Positions 1 to 7,280 are shown, counted from the first letter of the stretch. The stretch is DNA of 20,057 nt from a candidate division BRC1 bacterium ADurb.BinA292 (GCA_002068205.1 MVZB01000031.1:1-20057); one strand, 5' to 3'. Translations and numbers: made by a program. The notes: a model not told the origin generated them from the sequence alone.

Positions 1-155
1 ATACAAATACCACAATGAATCCGATGGTTCTTCTTTTTTATGCGCCACCCTCTGAGCCGTTATGAAGGATTAAGGTGACTTAAAGCCCATTCGGTTTCTT
101 GCCCGCGTCTCGGCGGCCTTGCGAGCGGCCCGCCGCCGGGGCTATCTTCCACGGC
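1..155. other. Upstream non-coding region, AT-rich at its left end
   Basis: The first 90 bp are distinctly AT-rich compared with the rest of the window and may include the promoter for the GT2 gene, but no -35/-10 pair is clear. A 16-codon frame at 15-65 has no support. Confidence 0.3.
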
Positions 156-1268
156 ATGGCCGCGCCCAGCGTCAGCATCATCATCCCCTGCCATGGGCAC
201 GCGCACTGGCTGCCCGAGGCTGTCCGGTCGGCGCTGGAGCAGACCCACCCGAGCGTTGAAGTGATCATCGTTAACGACGGCTCGCCCGACGACACCGCGC
301 GCGTCGGCCGGGCATGGGCCGAGCGGCATCCGGATCGCGTGCAGTATCGGGAGCAGCCAAACCAGGGGCAGGCGCGCGCGCGCCAGACCGGCCTGGAGGC
401 CGCGCGCGGCGAGTTTGTCCTCTGTCTGGACGCCGATGATCGCCTCGCGCCGGAGATGGTCTCGATCTGCCTCGGCGAGTTCGGCCGGCGCCCCGCCGCC
501 GCGGCCGTCGTGGCGAACGCCTGGCTCGTGGCGGCGGACGGGCGGAGCCGGCTGCGGCCGTTCGATCAGCGCCAGCGCGTGCGCTGGCCGGCGGTCCTCG
601 CGTCCAACCCGGTCGGCATGTTCGGCGCGGCGTTGCTGCGGACCGAGACCGTCCGGGCGCTGGGGGGCGTCGCCGTGGCGGGGGCCTGCGGCGCCGAGGA
701 CTGGGATTTGTGGGTACGCGTCGCACGGTGCGGCCTGGCGGTCGCGCATCGGCCCGAGCGGCTGGCCTGCTATCGCCAGAGCGGCGCGAGCCACAGCCGC
801 CGCGCGCAGGAGACGCTGCGCGCTTACGGCGAGCTGCTGGACCGGGCGATGCGCCCGGATGAGCGGCTGAGCGGCTGGCCGCGCGTCGCCGGGCCGCTCG
901 CGGCCGAAGCGGCCGCCGGCCTGATGAACGAGCGCGTCTTTTATGCGTTGGGCGTGGCGCTGGCGGGGAGCGCCGGGGCCGACGAACTGGCATCGCTCAT
1001 GGCGTTCCTGCGGCCGGGCGCGCTCTCCGTCCGCCGGGCGAACGACCAGCTCGTGAGTGCGCTGCAATTCAGCCTGGCGGCAGCCGGCCGGCGTGAACTG
1101 CGGCCGACCGTGCCGGTCGATCAGATCGTGGCGCTTGTGCGCGAGGCCGCGTCGGCGCGGGGGCTTGCGCCGGGCGGCGCGCTGGAAGGCCAACTGCGCC
1201 GAACGCTGGCGAACCCCTGGCGCCGGCGCTCGCTGGCCGCGCGCCTCCGCGGCCGGTTGCGCTTGTAA
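156..1268 (+). CDS. GT2 family glycosyltransferase
   Basis: Probably transfers a sugar from a nucleotide donor onto a surface glycan or lipid acceptor in the cytoplasm. The 370-residue product starts with a GT-A fold typical of GT2: SVSIIIPCHGHAHWLPEAV (5-23), nucleotide-binding VNDGSPDD (39-46), the DxD-type metal site LDADDR (91-96) and an acceptor-side EDWDLW (181-186), which matches the ED motif of the family. No membrane segment is evident; the tail (about 355-370) is very Arg-rich. I chose the ATG at 156 because homology begins right after it. A TTG at 99 would add 19 unconserved residues, and neither start has a clear Shine-Dalgarno sequence. It is followed by the nucleotidyltransferase gene after 91 bp on the same strand. 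Donor and acceptor cannot be read from the sequence. Confidence 0.88.
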   Translation: MAAPSVSIIIPCHGHAHWLPEAVRSALEQTHPSVEVIIVNDGSPDDTARVGRAWAERHPDRVQYREQPNQGQARARQTGLEAARGEFVLCLDADDRLAPEMVSICLGEFGRRPAAAAVVANAWLVAADGRSRLRPFDQRQRVRWPAVLASNPVGMFGAALLRTETVRALGGVAVAGACGAEDWDLWVRVARCGLAVAHRPERLACYRQSGASHSRRAQETLRAYGELLDRAMRPDERLSGWPRVAGPLAAEAAAGLMNERVFYALGVALAGSAGADELASLMAFLRPGALSVRRANDQLVSALQFSLAAAGRRELRPTVPVDQIVALVREAASARGLAPGGALEGQLRRTLANPWRRRSLAARLRGRLRL

Positions 1269-1359
1269 AGCTGGTTGGATCGCGCGGTTGCTTTTGCGCG
1301 GCGGGGCTGCCAGAGTATGGGCTTTGGCCGACGCCCGAGCGCCCCGTGAAGAAGCCCCG

Positions 1360-2124
1360 ATGCCCGACGCCCTGACCCACCGCCGCGTCCCGCCCGCGCT
1401 GATCGCCGCCGCCGGCGGCGGCAAGCGCCTGCTGCCGATGACCGCCGACCGCCCCAAGTGCATGCTCGAGGTCGGCGGCGAGCCGATCCTGATCCATCAG
1501 ATCCGGGCGTTGCAGGCGTGCGGCGTCTCGCAAATTCAATTGATCGTCGGCCACGGCGAGGAGAGCGTGCGCGCGGCTTGCGCCGCGCTCGACCACGACG
1601 GCATCTCGTTTGCCCGCAACGAACGCCACGCCACCACCAACAGCCTGTTCTCCTTCGGCTGCACGACGCTCGACCCCTATCCCGACGGCCTGCTCGTTCT
1701 CAACTCCGACGTGCTGTTCCACCCGACGCTGCTGCGCCGGCTGATCGACAACCCCCGCGAGAACGTGCTGCTGGCCGACCTGCGCAGCCGGCTGGGCGAG
1801 GAGGAAATGAAGATCTGCCTGGACACGGATTTCCGGATCCGGCGCATCAGCAAGCTGGTCGATCCGCTTCAGGCGCAGGCCGAAAACCTCGGCGTGCTCA
1901 AGCTGGGGCCCGAGACGGCCAGCCGGATGCTGCGGCTGGCGCGGGCGGACGGGGCCGATACGCGGCTGTGCTGGATCCCCGATGCGATCGATTTCCTGGC
2001 CGGCGAGATCGACTTCTTCGCGCTCGGCTCGGGCGAGCTGCCGTGGATCGAGATCGACTACCCCCACGATCTGCGCCGCGCCCGCGAGGAAATCTGGCCG
2101 CAAATCCAGCAGGGAAGCATCTGA
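1360..2124 (+). CDS. LicC-like nucleotidyltransferase (phosphocholine/sugar-phosphate cytidylyltransferase family)
   Basis: Nucleotidyltransferase of the GT-A-like NTP_transferase fold that activates a small phosphorylated substrate (phosphocholine, another phospho-alcohol or a sugar phosphate) with an NTP. In the 254-residue product the signature loop AAGGGKRLLPMTADRPKCML is at 17-36 with the catalytic Lys in RPKCM. The segment RNERHATTNSLFSF (86-99) followed by LLVLNSDVLF (111-120) is characteristic of the LicC branch, where TNN(I/L)YSL and the metal-binding Asp of NSD occur. WIEIDYPHDL (229-238) supplies the second metal Asp. The ATG at 1360 is preceded by a GAAGAAG purine stretch; the open frame further upstream is not conserved. 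Next to a GT2 gene, it may make the activated group used in surface decoration (inference). The exact substrate is not determinable. Confidence 0.82.
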   Translation: MPDALTHRRVPPALIAAAGGGKRLLPMTADRPKCMLEVGGEPILIHQIRALQACGVSQIQLIVGHGEESVRAACAALDHDGISFARNERHATTNSLFSFGCTTLDPYPDGLLVLNSDVLFHPTLLRRLIDNPRENVLLADLRSRLGEEEMKICLDTDFRIRRISKLVDPLQAQAENLGVLKLGPETASRMLRLARADGADTRLCWIPDAIDFLAGEIDFFALGSGELPWIEIDYPHDLRRAREEIWPQIQQGSI

Positions 2125-2149
2125 CCCGACGAGAGAACACGGACCGAAG

Positions 2150-2749
2150 ATGACCTACCCCGAACGGCAGGAAGAGAAGAAGGCCCTGCGGCGCCAGGCG
2201 CGCGCGGCGCGGGCGGCCCTCGACCCCGGCTGGCGCGCCGAAGCCTCGCGCCGAATGCACGAACACCTGCTCCGCATCGACCCGGTTCGTGAAGCTGAAA
2301 CGATCTCGCTGTTCGTCAGCGTCGGCGCCGAGGTCGATACGCACCCGCTGATCCACGCCTTTCTGGCCGCGCACAAACGGGTGGCGGTCCCCTGCGTGCT
2401 GCATGCCCAGCGCCGCCTCGAGTTGCGCGTCATCGAGTCGTTTCCCGATGGCTTTCAGGCGCGCGATTTCGGCATCCTCGAACCCGAACCGCTGCATCAC
2501 CCCGAGGTCGTCGGGATCGCCGAGGTCGATGCGATTCTCGTGCCGGGGCTGCTGTTCAACCCGGGCAACGGCATCCGGCTGGGCTACGGCGGGGGCTATT
2601 ACGACCGGTTGCTGGCCGAGGAGCACCAGGCGCTCGCAATCGCACTGGGGTTCTCGACCCAGTTGGTCGCGGAGCTGCCGGTTGAGCCGTGGGACAGGCC
2701 GGTCGATGCGATCTGCACCGACGCGGGCTGGCACCCGATCCGGATCTGA
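2150..2749 (+). CDS. ygfA: 5-formyltetrahydrofolate cyclo-ligase (MTHFS)
   Basis: Converts 5-formyl-THF to 5,10-methenyl-THF with ATP, a folate salvage step in the cytoplasm. The 199-residue product has the normal length for the family. It shows the basic N-terminal helix EEKKALRRQARAARAAL (8-24) that binds nucleotide, SVGAEVDT (57-64) with the folate-contacting Glu, VPGLLFN (131-137), and the hallmark P-loop-like RLGYGGGYYDRLL (143-155). The start ATG at 2150 lies 25 bp after the stop of the nucleotidyltransferase gene and is preceded by a weak purine run (GGACCGAAG). It is probably carried on the same transcript as the two upstream genes, though its function is unrelated to theirs. Nothing in the catalytic motifs is missing. 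Confidence 0.95.
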   Translation: MTYPERQEEKKALRRQARAARAALDPGWRAEASRRMHEHLLRIDPVREAETISLFVSVGAEVDTHPLIHAFLAAHKRVAVPCVLHAQRRLELRVIESFPDGFQARDFGILEPEPLHHPEVVGIAEVDAILVPGLLFNPGNGIRLGYGGGYYDRLLAEEHQALAIALGFSTQLVAELPVEPWDRPVDAICTDAGWHPIRI

Positions 2750-3063
2750 GCCGTGAGGGTTTCAGAAGGGGCGTAAAGGACATAAGGGACAGAGGGGACG
2801 TAAGGGACAGGAGGGGCGCAAGCAGGGCAAGTTCATTCATTCAGGGCGGCGCCGAAGGCGTCGTGAAAGGCTCACTCGAAAATCTGCCCCTATTCTCGGG
2901 ATTGCTTGAAGTTGGTTCTGCCGTCCCTGACGGGACTGGCCGGCTGATCGATCCGGCAAGGCCTGGGTCGTTCGAATCGGCGGTTCACCCTCCATTCTCG
3001 TCCCGCGTTGTGATCCGCAGATTGATGGGCAACACGTCTTCGTGCTCGGTCTTACGTTGCTGT
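2750..3063. other. Convergent intergenic region with short GA-rich tandem repeat and small hairpins
   Basis: This non-coding gap lies between two converging genes. It opens with a purine-rich stretch (2765-2825) holding two near-identical 18-bp units at 2783-2800 and 2801-2818. Two small stem-loops follow: GTCCC-TGAC-GGGAC at 2923-2936, and GCCGG/CCGGC with a 9-nt loop at 2939-2957. They could end transcription from one or both sides, but neither has a T-tract. A GTTCGAATC string near 2969 resembles a tRNA T-loop, but no acceptor or anticodon arm accompanies it. No open frame here looks coding. Confidence 0.5.
2783..2818. repeat. Two tandem 18-bp GA-rich units
   Basis: The units TAAGGGACAGAGGGGACG and TAAGGGACAGGAGGGGCG sit head to tail. 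A degenerate partial copy (GTAAAGGACATAAGGG) precedes them. The style resembles the purine-rich dispersed repeats near 7241, 8566 and 11977, but the words are not the same. Confidence 0.6.
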
Positions 3064-4206
3064 TTACGGTCGGGCGAACGTCGCGCGGAAAAACTCGGCG
3101 CTCCCTTCCAAATAGTCCGCCGCGACGTGGAATTGCGGATCGATCAGCGGCTCGGCCATCATCGCGCGCACGTCGGCGGGCAGCGCGGCGGTGGTGAAGC
3201 CGTCGGCGGCGCGCAGCAGCGGGATCTGCCGCGAGGGCGAGTTGGCCAGCCGCGCCTCGACGGTCGGCGCCAGCAGGTAATCGATCAGCGCCCGGCCTTC
3301 CTCCGGGTGGGGCGCGCCAGCCATCAGCGCCAGCGTATTGGGGATCATCAGGGCGCCCCCCCGGTCGCCGGCGGCCGGTTCGTGGTGGATCGGCAGCCAG
3401 CCGATGGGTTGGCCCTCGCCGCGCAGCAGACAGGCGTCGTCGCTGTCGGTCGTGCAGAGGGGGATCTCGCCGGCAGCGACGGCTTTGGCGGCGGTCATGT
3501 TGCCCTCCATGATCCGCATGTCGTTGGCGGCCAGTCGCTCGAAGAACGCGCATGCCTCGGCCGGCCCCCAGCATGCGAACAGGATCGCGCCGTGCGTGGC
3601 CGTCGTGCCAAAGAGGGGATACGCCATCGCGACCTGGCCCTTGAATTCGGGCGCGGCAAGCTGCGTCAGCGACGCGGGGGGCGCGGGCCGCGCGGCGGCG
3701 TCGCCCACTGGAGCCGGCGCCTAGTAGCGGTCGGTGTTGAACGCGACGACGCGCATGCGGCCGGCAAAGCCGGTCCAATAGCCTTCGGGATCCTTGAACG
3801 CCGCCGGGACGTGAGCGGCGCCCGGCGCGGCGTAGGGCTGCAAGAGACCCTCGCGCTGGAGCTGGTTCGTGCGGACGATTTCGTTATTCCAGAAGACGTC
3901 GCAGCGCGGGCGGTCGCGCTCGGCGACGAGGCGCGCCACTAGGCCGGTCGTCTTGGCCGCCTCCGAATCGTAGACGCTCAGCACGTCGATCCCGGTCTGC
4001 TCCGCAAACGCCGCCAGAATCGGTTCGGAGTAAAGCTGATCGAGCGCCGTGTAAACGACGGCCGTGCGCGCGGCGGCGGAGGCCTGCGCGGCGGGCGCGG
4101 CCTCTTCCGCGGCGGGCGCGTCGCCGGTGGGCGTGGGGCCGCAGGCCGCCAGCAGCGCGAGACTGACGGCGCAGAGGCCGAGCATCGGCAGCGAGTGCGG
4201 CTTCAT
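3064..4206 (-). pseudogene. Iron-type (FbpA/FutA-like) extracellular solute-binding lipoprotein, interrupted by one in-frame TAG
   Basis: The substrate-binding lipoprotein of an ABC importer resembling Fe(III)-binding family 1 proteins. Reading from ATG 4206, residues 1-22 form a lipoprotein signal with lipobox LLAAC (Cys22). TAVVYTALDQLYSEPIL, then CDVFWNNEI and GYWTGFAGRMRVVAFNTDRY, match the family up to residue 161. The next codon is TAG (3721-3723). The same frame then continues without further stops for 218 codons, with conserved PASLTQLAAPEFKGQVAMAY and PLFGTTATHGAILFA, to TAA at 3064. Read through, it would be 380 residues, close to family size. A low-complexity linker (APAPVGDAAARPAP) directly after the TAG is longer than usual for this position. 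The single lesion and intact remainder suggest a recent nonsense mutation, a sequencing or assembly error, or recoding. No permease or ATPase partner is adjacent; galM is 95 bp upstream on the same strand. Confidence 0.8.
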
Positions 4207-4301
4207 GCGAGGGCTCCAATCCGAAAAAAATCACCTCGTGCACGCGGACGTGGACGAGCAGGCGGCAGGCCGCGGGCGCGCGCGGAAACCACCACCGGCG
4301 G

Positions 4302-5339
4302 TCATTCGTGGCAAAAGCGCCAGATCGTCACCTGACGGTAGGTCTGGCCCGCGCCGAGTTCGGTCGAGGGGAAATGCGGGCGGTTGGGCGCGTCGGGGTA
4401 ATGCTGGGTTTCGAGGCAGACGGCGGCGTGGCGCCCGTAGGCGCGGCCGGCCTTGCCGATGATCGGGGCGTCGGCAAAGCTGCAGGTATAAAGCTGAACG
4501 CCGGGGGTGGTGGTGTAGACCTCCAGAATGCGCCCGCCGGCGGGCTCGCGCAACCGCGCGCAGAAGGCGGGCCGCTCGCCCCCGCCGCCGCGCAGGCAGT
4601 AATTGTGATCGTAGCCGCCGCCGAGCTGGTCGATGCGCTCGCCGATCGCACGCGGCTCGCGGAAATCGAACGGCGTGCCGTCGACCGGGCGGATCTCGCC
4701 GGTCGGGATCAGTTCAGCGTTCGACGGGGTGTAGGCGTCGGCGCCGAGCGTCAGTTCGTGGCCGAGGATATCGCCGCGACCTGCGCCCGCCAGATTAAAA
4801 TAACTATGGTTGGTCAGATTGACGTGCGTGGGCCGGTCGGTCGTCGCGCTGTACTCCAGCACGAATTCATCCTGGTCGTTCAGATCATAGATTACGGCGC
4901 AATCCAGATTGCCGGGATAGCCCTCCTCGCCGTCGGGGCTGAGGTAGGCGAGCTGGAGCGCCTCGCGGCCGTCGCGCGGGATGATCCGCGGGGTCCAGAC
5001 GCGCTTGTCGAAGCCCTTGATGCCGCCGTGAACGTGGTTGGGGCCGTTGTTGGCGGCGAGCCGATACTCGCGGCCGGCGAGCGTGAAGCACGCGCCGGCG
5101 ATCCGGTTGGCGAAGCGGCCGATGATCGCGCCGAAATACGGCCCGCCGGGGTAGCGCGCGACGTCGTCGAACCCCAGCACGATGTCCGCCAGGCGTCCGT
5201 CGCGGTCGGGCGTCTCGAGCGCGACGATCGTGCAGCCGTAGTTCGTGATGCGCGCGCGCAGACCGTGGGCGTTGGTCAGCGTGAACAGACTGACGGCCTG
5301 GCCGTCGATGCGGCCGAACGGTTCCTGCACAATGCTCAT
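4302..5339 (-). CDS. galM: Aldose 1-epimerase (mutarotase)
   Basis: Interconverts alpha and beta anomers of hexoses such as galactose in sugar catabolism. The 345-residue product is full length for GalM. It carries NGPNHVHGG (98-106, catalytic His104), NLTNHSYFNL (174-183, His178), GGYDHNY (241-247, Asp244) and the C-terminal catalytic Glu in CLETQHYPDAPN (308-319). These correspond to the His/His/Asp/Glu set established for lactococcal GalM. There is no signal peptide, so it is presumably cytoplasmic. The ATG at 5339 is preceded by GGGAG at a suitable distance; 26 upstream codons in the same frame are unconserved. It lies 95 bp upstream of the interrupted binding-protein gene on the same strand, but the two share no obvious function. 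Confidence 0.95.
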   Translation of the reverse strand: MSIVQEPFGRIDGQAVSLFTLTNAHGLRARITNYGCTIVALETPDRDGRLADIVLGFDDVARYPGGPYFGAIIGRFANRIAGACFTLAGREYRLAANNGPNHVHGGIKGFDKRVWTPRIIPRDGREALQLAYLSPDGEEGYPGNLDCAVIYDLNDQDEFVLEYSATTDRPTHVNLTNHSYFNLAGAGRGDILGHELTLGADAYTPSNAELIPTGEIRPVDGTPFDFREPRAIGERIDQLGGGYDHNYCLRGGGGERPAFCARLREPAGGRILEVYTTTPGVQLYTCSFADAPIIGKAGRAYGRHAAVCLETQHYPDAPNRPHFPSTELGAGQTYRQVTIWRFCHE

Positions 5340-5560
5340 CCGTGGACTCCCGGGGGCGCGATCTGGCCGCATTATGGAAAATCGGCGGGTGAAGGGCAAA
5401 GCCCCATTTGCGCGCACGGGAGGGCGGCGTCGGCGCAGGCGCGGATCGGGGATAGCGCGCGCATTTCCCTACGTGCGCGCGGGAGCGCCGCGGACCGAAA
5501 TCCGGGGTCCGGGGGGAGGGCCGAGCCCTGGTTGCGGGAATGGGGCGGGCAGAATCCGGG

Positions 5561-5650
<90 letters not shown>

Positions 5651-5697
5651 GCCCTGGGCAGGGCCGCGCGGCGAACGAGGCGCCGCGCGGTCAGGGC
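5651..5697 (-). terminator. Nested GC-rich hairpin between ahpD and tRNA-Ser
   Basis: A perfect 10-bp stem (5664-5673 with 5681-5690, 7-nt loop) is enclosed by GCCCTG (5651-5656) pairing with CAGGGC (5692-5697). It lies downstream of ahpD and immediately before the mature 5' end of tRNA-Ser. It may end the ahpCD transcript, or be part of the tRNA precursor leader. There is no T-tract, so the terminator call is tentative. Confidence 0.4.
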
Positions 5698-5698
5698 G

Positions 5699-5727
5699 AT
5701 ATTACTACAGGGAAGCGGCCGGGTGAA
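5699..5727 (-). promoter_or_regulatory. Possible promoter for tRNA-Ser
   Basis: On the minus strand, TTTCAC and TAATAT are spaced by 18 nt just upstream of the nested hairpin and the tRNA. The -10 is at 5699-5704. Both boxes match the sigma-70 consensus only partly. The call rests mainly on position, and read-through from ahpCD is the alternative. Confidence 0.3.
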
Positions 5728-5763
5728 ACAAGCCTTTTCCCGAAGACCGTCTCACCCGGTCGC

Positions 5764-6312
5764 TCAGTTCGCCGTATAGGATTGCGCGGCGGCTTCCGCG
5801 GCCAGGGTGGCCGCGACGGCGCGCACCACCGCCGCGATCCGGACGGCGTGCTGGATGGTCTCCTTCGCGAGGCCCGCCTTGACCAACTGGCGTTCATGCG
5901 AGTCGATGCACATCCCGCAGCCGTTGATCGCCGAAACGGCCAGCGACCACAGTTCGAAGTCCTGCTTGTCGACGCCGGGGTTGGCGATCACGTTCATCCG
6001 CAGCTTGGCCGGCATCTGGCTGTAATCCTTGTTGCCGGCCAGATGGACGAAGCGGTAGTAGACGTTGTTCATGCTCATGATCGCGGCGGCGGCCTTGGCG
6101 GCGGTGACCGCCTCGTCGCTGATGTGGGCGCGGGCCTGTTCGATGGCGGCGGCGATCACGGTGGGCTCGCCCGCGGCGCAGGCCGAGGCGACAAAGGTCC
6201 CCCACAGTTGCTGGTCGGTCATCCCCTCGGGATTCGCGATCAGACTCGACAGGTTCAGGCGCAGATCCTTGGCGTATTCGGGCAGCATCTCGCGCAGGCG
6301 GTCGATCGACAT
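5764..6312 (-). CDS. ahpD: Alkyl hydroperoxide reductase AhpD (CMD family)
   Basis: Recycles AhpC by thiol-disulfide exchange, and has weak peroxidase activity of its own. The 182-residue product matches the mycobacterial AhpD length. It carries the active-site set Glu120, Cys132, Cys135 and His139 in NGCGMCIDSHERQ (130-142), equivalent to Glu118/Cys130/Cys133/His137 of the Mycobacterium tuberculosis enzyme. Other family segments include YYRFVHL (85-91) and the all-helical C-terminus. The ATG at 6312 has a strong ribosome site, TGGAGG, 7 nt upstream. It lies 183 bp downstream of ahpC on the same strand; that gap is GC-rich and has no evident promoter, so one ahpC-ahpD transcript is likely. 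No ahpF is present, so AhpD is the probable reductant link for AhpC (inference). Confidence 0.95.
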   Translation of the reverse strand: MSIDRLREMLPEYAKDLRLNLSSLIANPEGMTDQQLWGTFVASACAAGEPTVIAAAIEQARAHISDEAVTAAKAAAAIMSMNNVYYRFVHLAGNKDYSQMPAKLRMNVIANPGVDKQDFELWSLAVSAINGCGMCIDSHERQLVKAGLAKETIQHAVRIAAVVRAVAATLAAEAAAQSYTAN

Positions 6313-6495
6313 GATGACATCCTCCAGGTGGGCAATGGGGTTCCAAGGGGGGTGAGGGGTCCCGGAGGCCGGTAACGCGGGGCGGGCCGGGGCGGCATAC
6401 AGGACCCGAGCATCTCAAATCTGGCCGCGAGCTGCGGCCGGCGGTCCATGGCGCGGGGGGCCCGGGCGCCGCCGGCCGTCGCGCGGCGGGCTGGC

Positions 6496-7032
6496 TCAGA
6501 CCGTGAGCGTCGGCTGGCCCTTTTCCCAGTTGCAGGGGCAGAGCTCGTCGGTCTGCAGCGCGTCGAGCACGCGCAGCACTTCCTTCGGGTTGCGGCCCAC
6601 GCTCAGGTCGTTCACCGAAACGAAGCGGATGATGTTGTCGGGGTCGACGATGAACGTCGCGCGCAGGCAGACCCCCTCCTTGGCGTCGAGCACGCCGAGC
6701 GCGTGGGAGAGCTCGCGCTTGATGTCGGCCAGCATGGCGAACGGGATGCCCTTCAGGTCGGGGTGGTTCTGCCGCCAGGCCAGGTGAACGAACTCGGTGT
6801 CGGTGCTGACGCCGTAGACGACGGCATCGCGGTCGTTGAATTCGCTGTTCATCTGGCCGAAGGCGACGATTTCGGTGGGGCAGACGAACGTGAAGTCCTT
6901 GGGCCAGAAGAAGAAGATCTTCCACTTGCCGGCGTCATCCTTGTCGGTCACGTCCTTGAAGGCGGTCTTGGGGTCATCGGTGTAGACGCCCTTGAGACTG
7001 AACGAGGGGAAGCGATCGCCGATGGTGAGCAT
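6496..7032 (-). CDS. ahpC: Peroxiredoxin AhpC
   Basis: Reduces hydrogen peroxide, organic hydroperoxides and peroxynitrite in the cytoplasm. The 178-residue product has the peroxidatic cysteine in FTFVCPTE (Cys51) and two C-terminal cysteines in DELCPCNWEKGQPTL (Cys165 and Cys167). This three-cysteine layout is that of actinobacterial AhpC, which is reduced by AhpD rather than AhpF. The protein ends soon after this motif and lacks the longer tail of enteric AhpC. The ATG at 7032 follows GAAAGGATCC at a good distance; 28 further upstream codons in the frame are part of the leader. Transcription probably starts near 7089 from a TTGACT-N17-TATCGT promoter with an OxyR-like site against its -35. 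ahpD is downstream and oxyR is divergent. Confidence 0.96.
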   Translation of the reverse strand: MLTIGDRFPSFSLKGVYTDDPKTAFKDVTDKDDAGKWKIFFFWPKDFTFVCPTEIVAFGQMNSEFNDRDAVVYGVSTDTEFVHLAWRQNHPDLKGIPFAMLADIKRELSHALGVLDAKEGVCLRATFIVDPDNIIRFVSVNDLSVGRNPKEVLRVLDALQTDELCPCNWEKGQPTLTV

Positions 7033-7095
7033 GATGGCGGATCCTTTCGCGGATAATTGAGATTGCAGGCTGAGTTGCCTCCAGACTTGGCCATT

Positions 7096-7124
7096 ACGAT
7101 AGCCGGGCGGCGTCAATCAGTCAA
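7096..7124 (-). promoter_or_regulatory. Sigma-70-type promoter of ahpC
   Basis: Minus strand TTGACT (7119-7124), a 17-nt spacer, then TATCGT (7096-7101). The -35 matches consensus at five of six bases and the -10 at four. A start near 7089 gives a leader of about 56 nt. The OxyR-type operator begins at the very next base upstream of the -35. Confidence 0.65.
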
Positions 7125-7161
7125 ATTGTATTTTCCTTGTAATATGATAGGGAATGCTTAT
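7125..7161. promoter_or_regulatory. OxyR tetramer operator
   Basis: The pattern is ATTG-N7-CTTG-N7-ATAG-N7-TTAT with exact 7-nt spacings. It matches the established OxyR consensus ATAG-N7-CTAT-N7-ATAG-N7-CTAT at 12 of 16 specified bases. The stronger half (7146-7162) begins GATAGG and ends TATC, as in the consensus half-palindrome. The site directly abuts the ahpC -35, the class I activating position. A weak promoter towards oxyR (TTGTAA at 7137, TATCAA 16 nt further on) would be overlapped by the site, compatible with oxyR autorepression (inference). Confidence 0.65.
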
Positions 7162-7240
7162 CAATAGAGGGGGCGGGGGCGAATACGAGGTGCTCACGAA
7201 CCGGCCGTTTACAACGAGGGGAGAAGCTGGCGGGTTTTCG

Positions 7241-7275
7241 AGAGCCGAGGACGAGGGACGATTCTTGAGCGAGGG
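7241..7275 (+). repeat. Dispersed GA-rich repeat, copy 1 (oxyR leader)
   Basis: Positions 7241-7261 are identical over 21 bases to 11977-11997 (core GAGCCGAGGACGAGGGAC). The copy lies in the leader of oxyR, and its second part (GAGCGAGGGACC) sits where the oxyR ribosome-binding site is expected. Confidence 0.7.
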
Positions 7276-7280
7276 ACCCC

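Noticed and set aside
15..65. 16-codon frame starting at ATG 15
   Set aside because: No ribosome-binding site, no homology visible, and too short to judge.
60..1463. 467-codon minus-strand open frame opposite the GT2 gene
   Set aside because: Arg/Ala/Pro-rich shadow frame caused by high GC; no recognisable motif, and the opposite strand encodes a clear GT2 enzyme.
2966..2985. GTTCGAATC string resembling a tRNA T-loop
   Set aside because: The flanking bases give only a four-pair imperfect stem and no acceptor, anticodon or D arm fits upstream; not a tRNA or convincing tRNA fragment.
2689..3942. 417-codon plus-strand open frame across the convergent gap and binding-protein gene
   Set aside because: It runs antisense to conserved binding-protein motifs and has low-complexity Arg/Gly composition.
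6313..6495. Separate promoter or small gene between ahpC and ahpD
   Set aside because: The gap is GC-rich with no -35/-10 pair and no supported open frame; a joint transcript is more likely.
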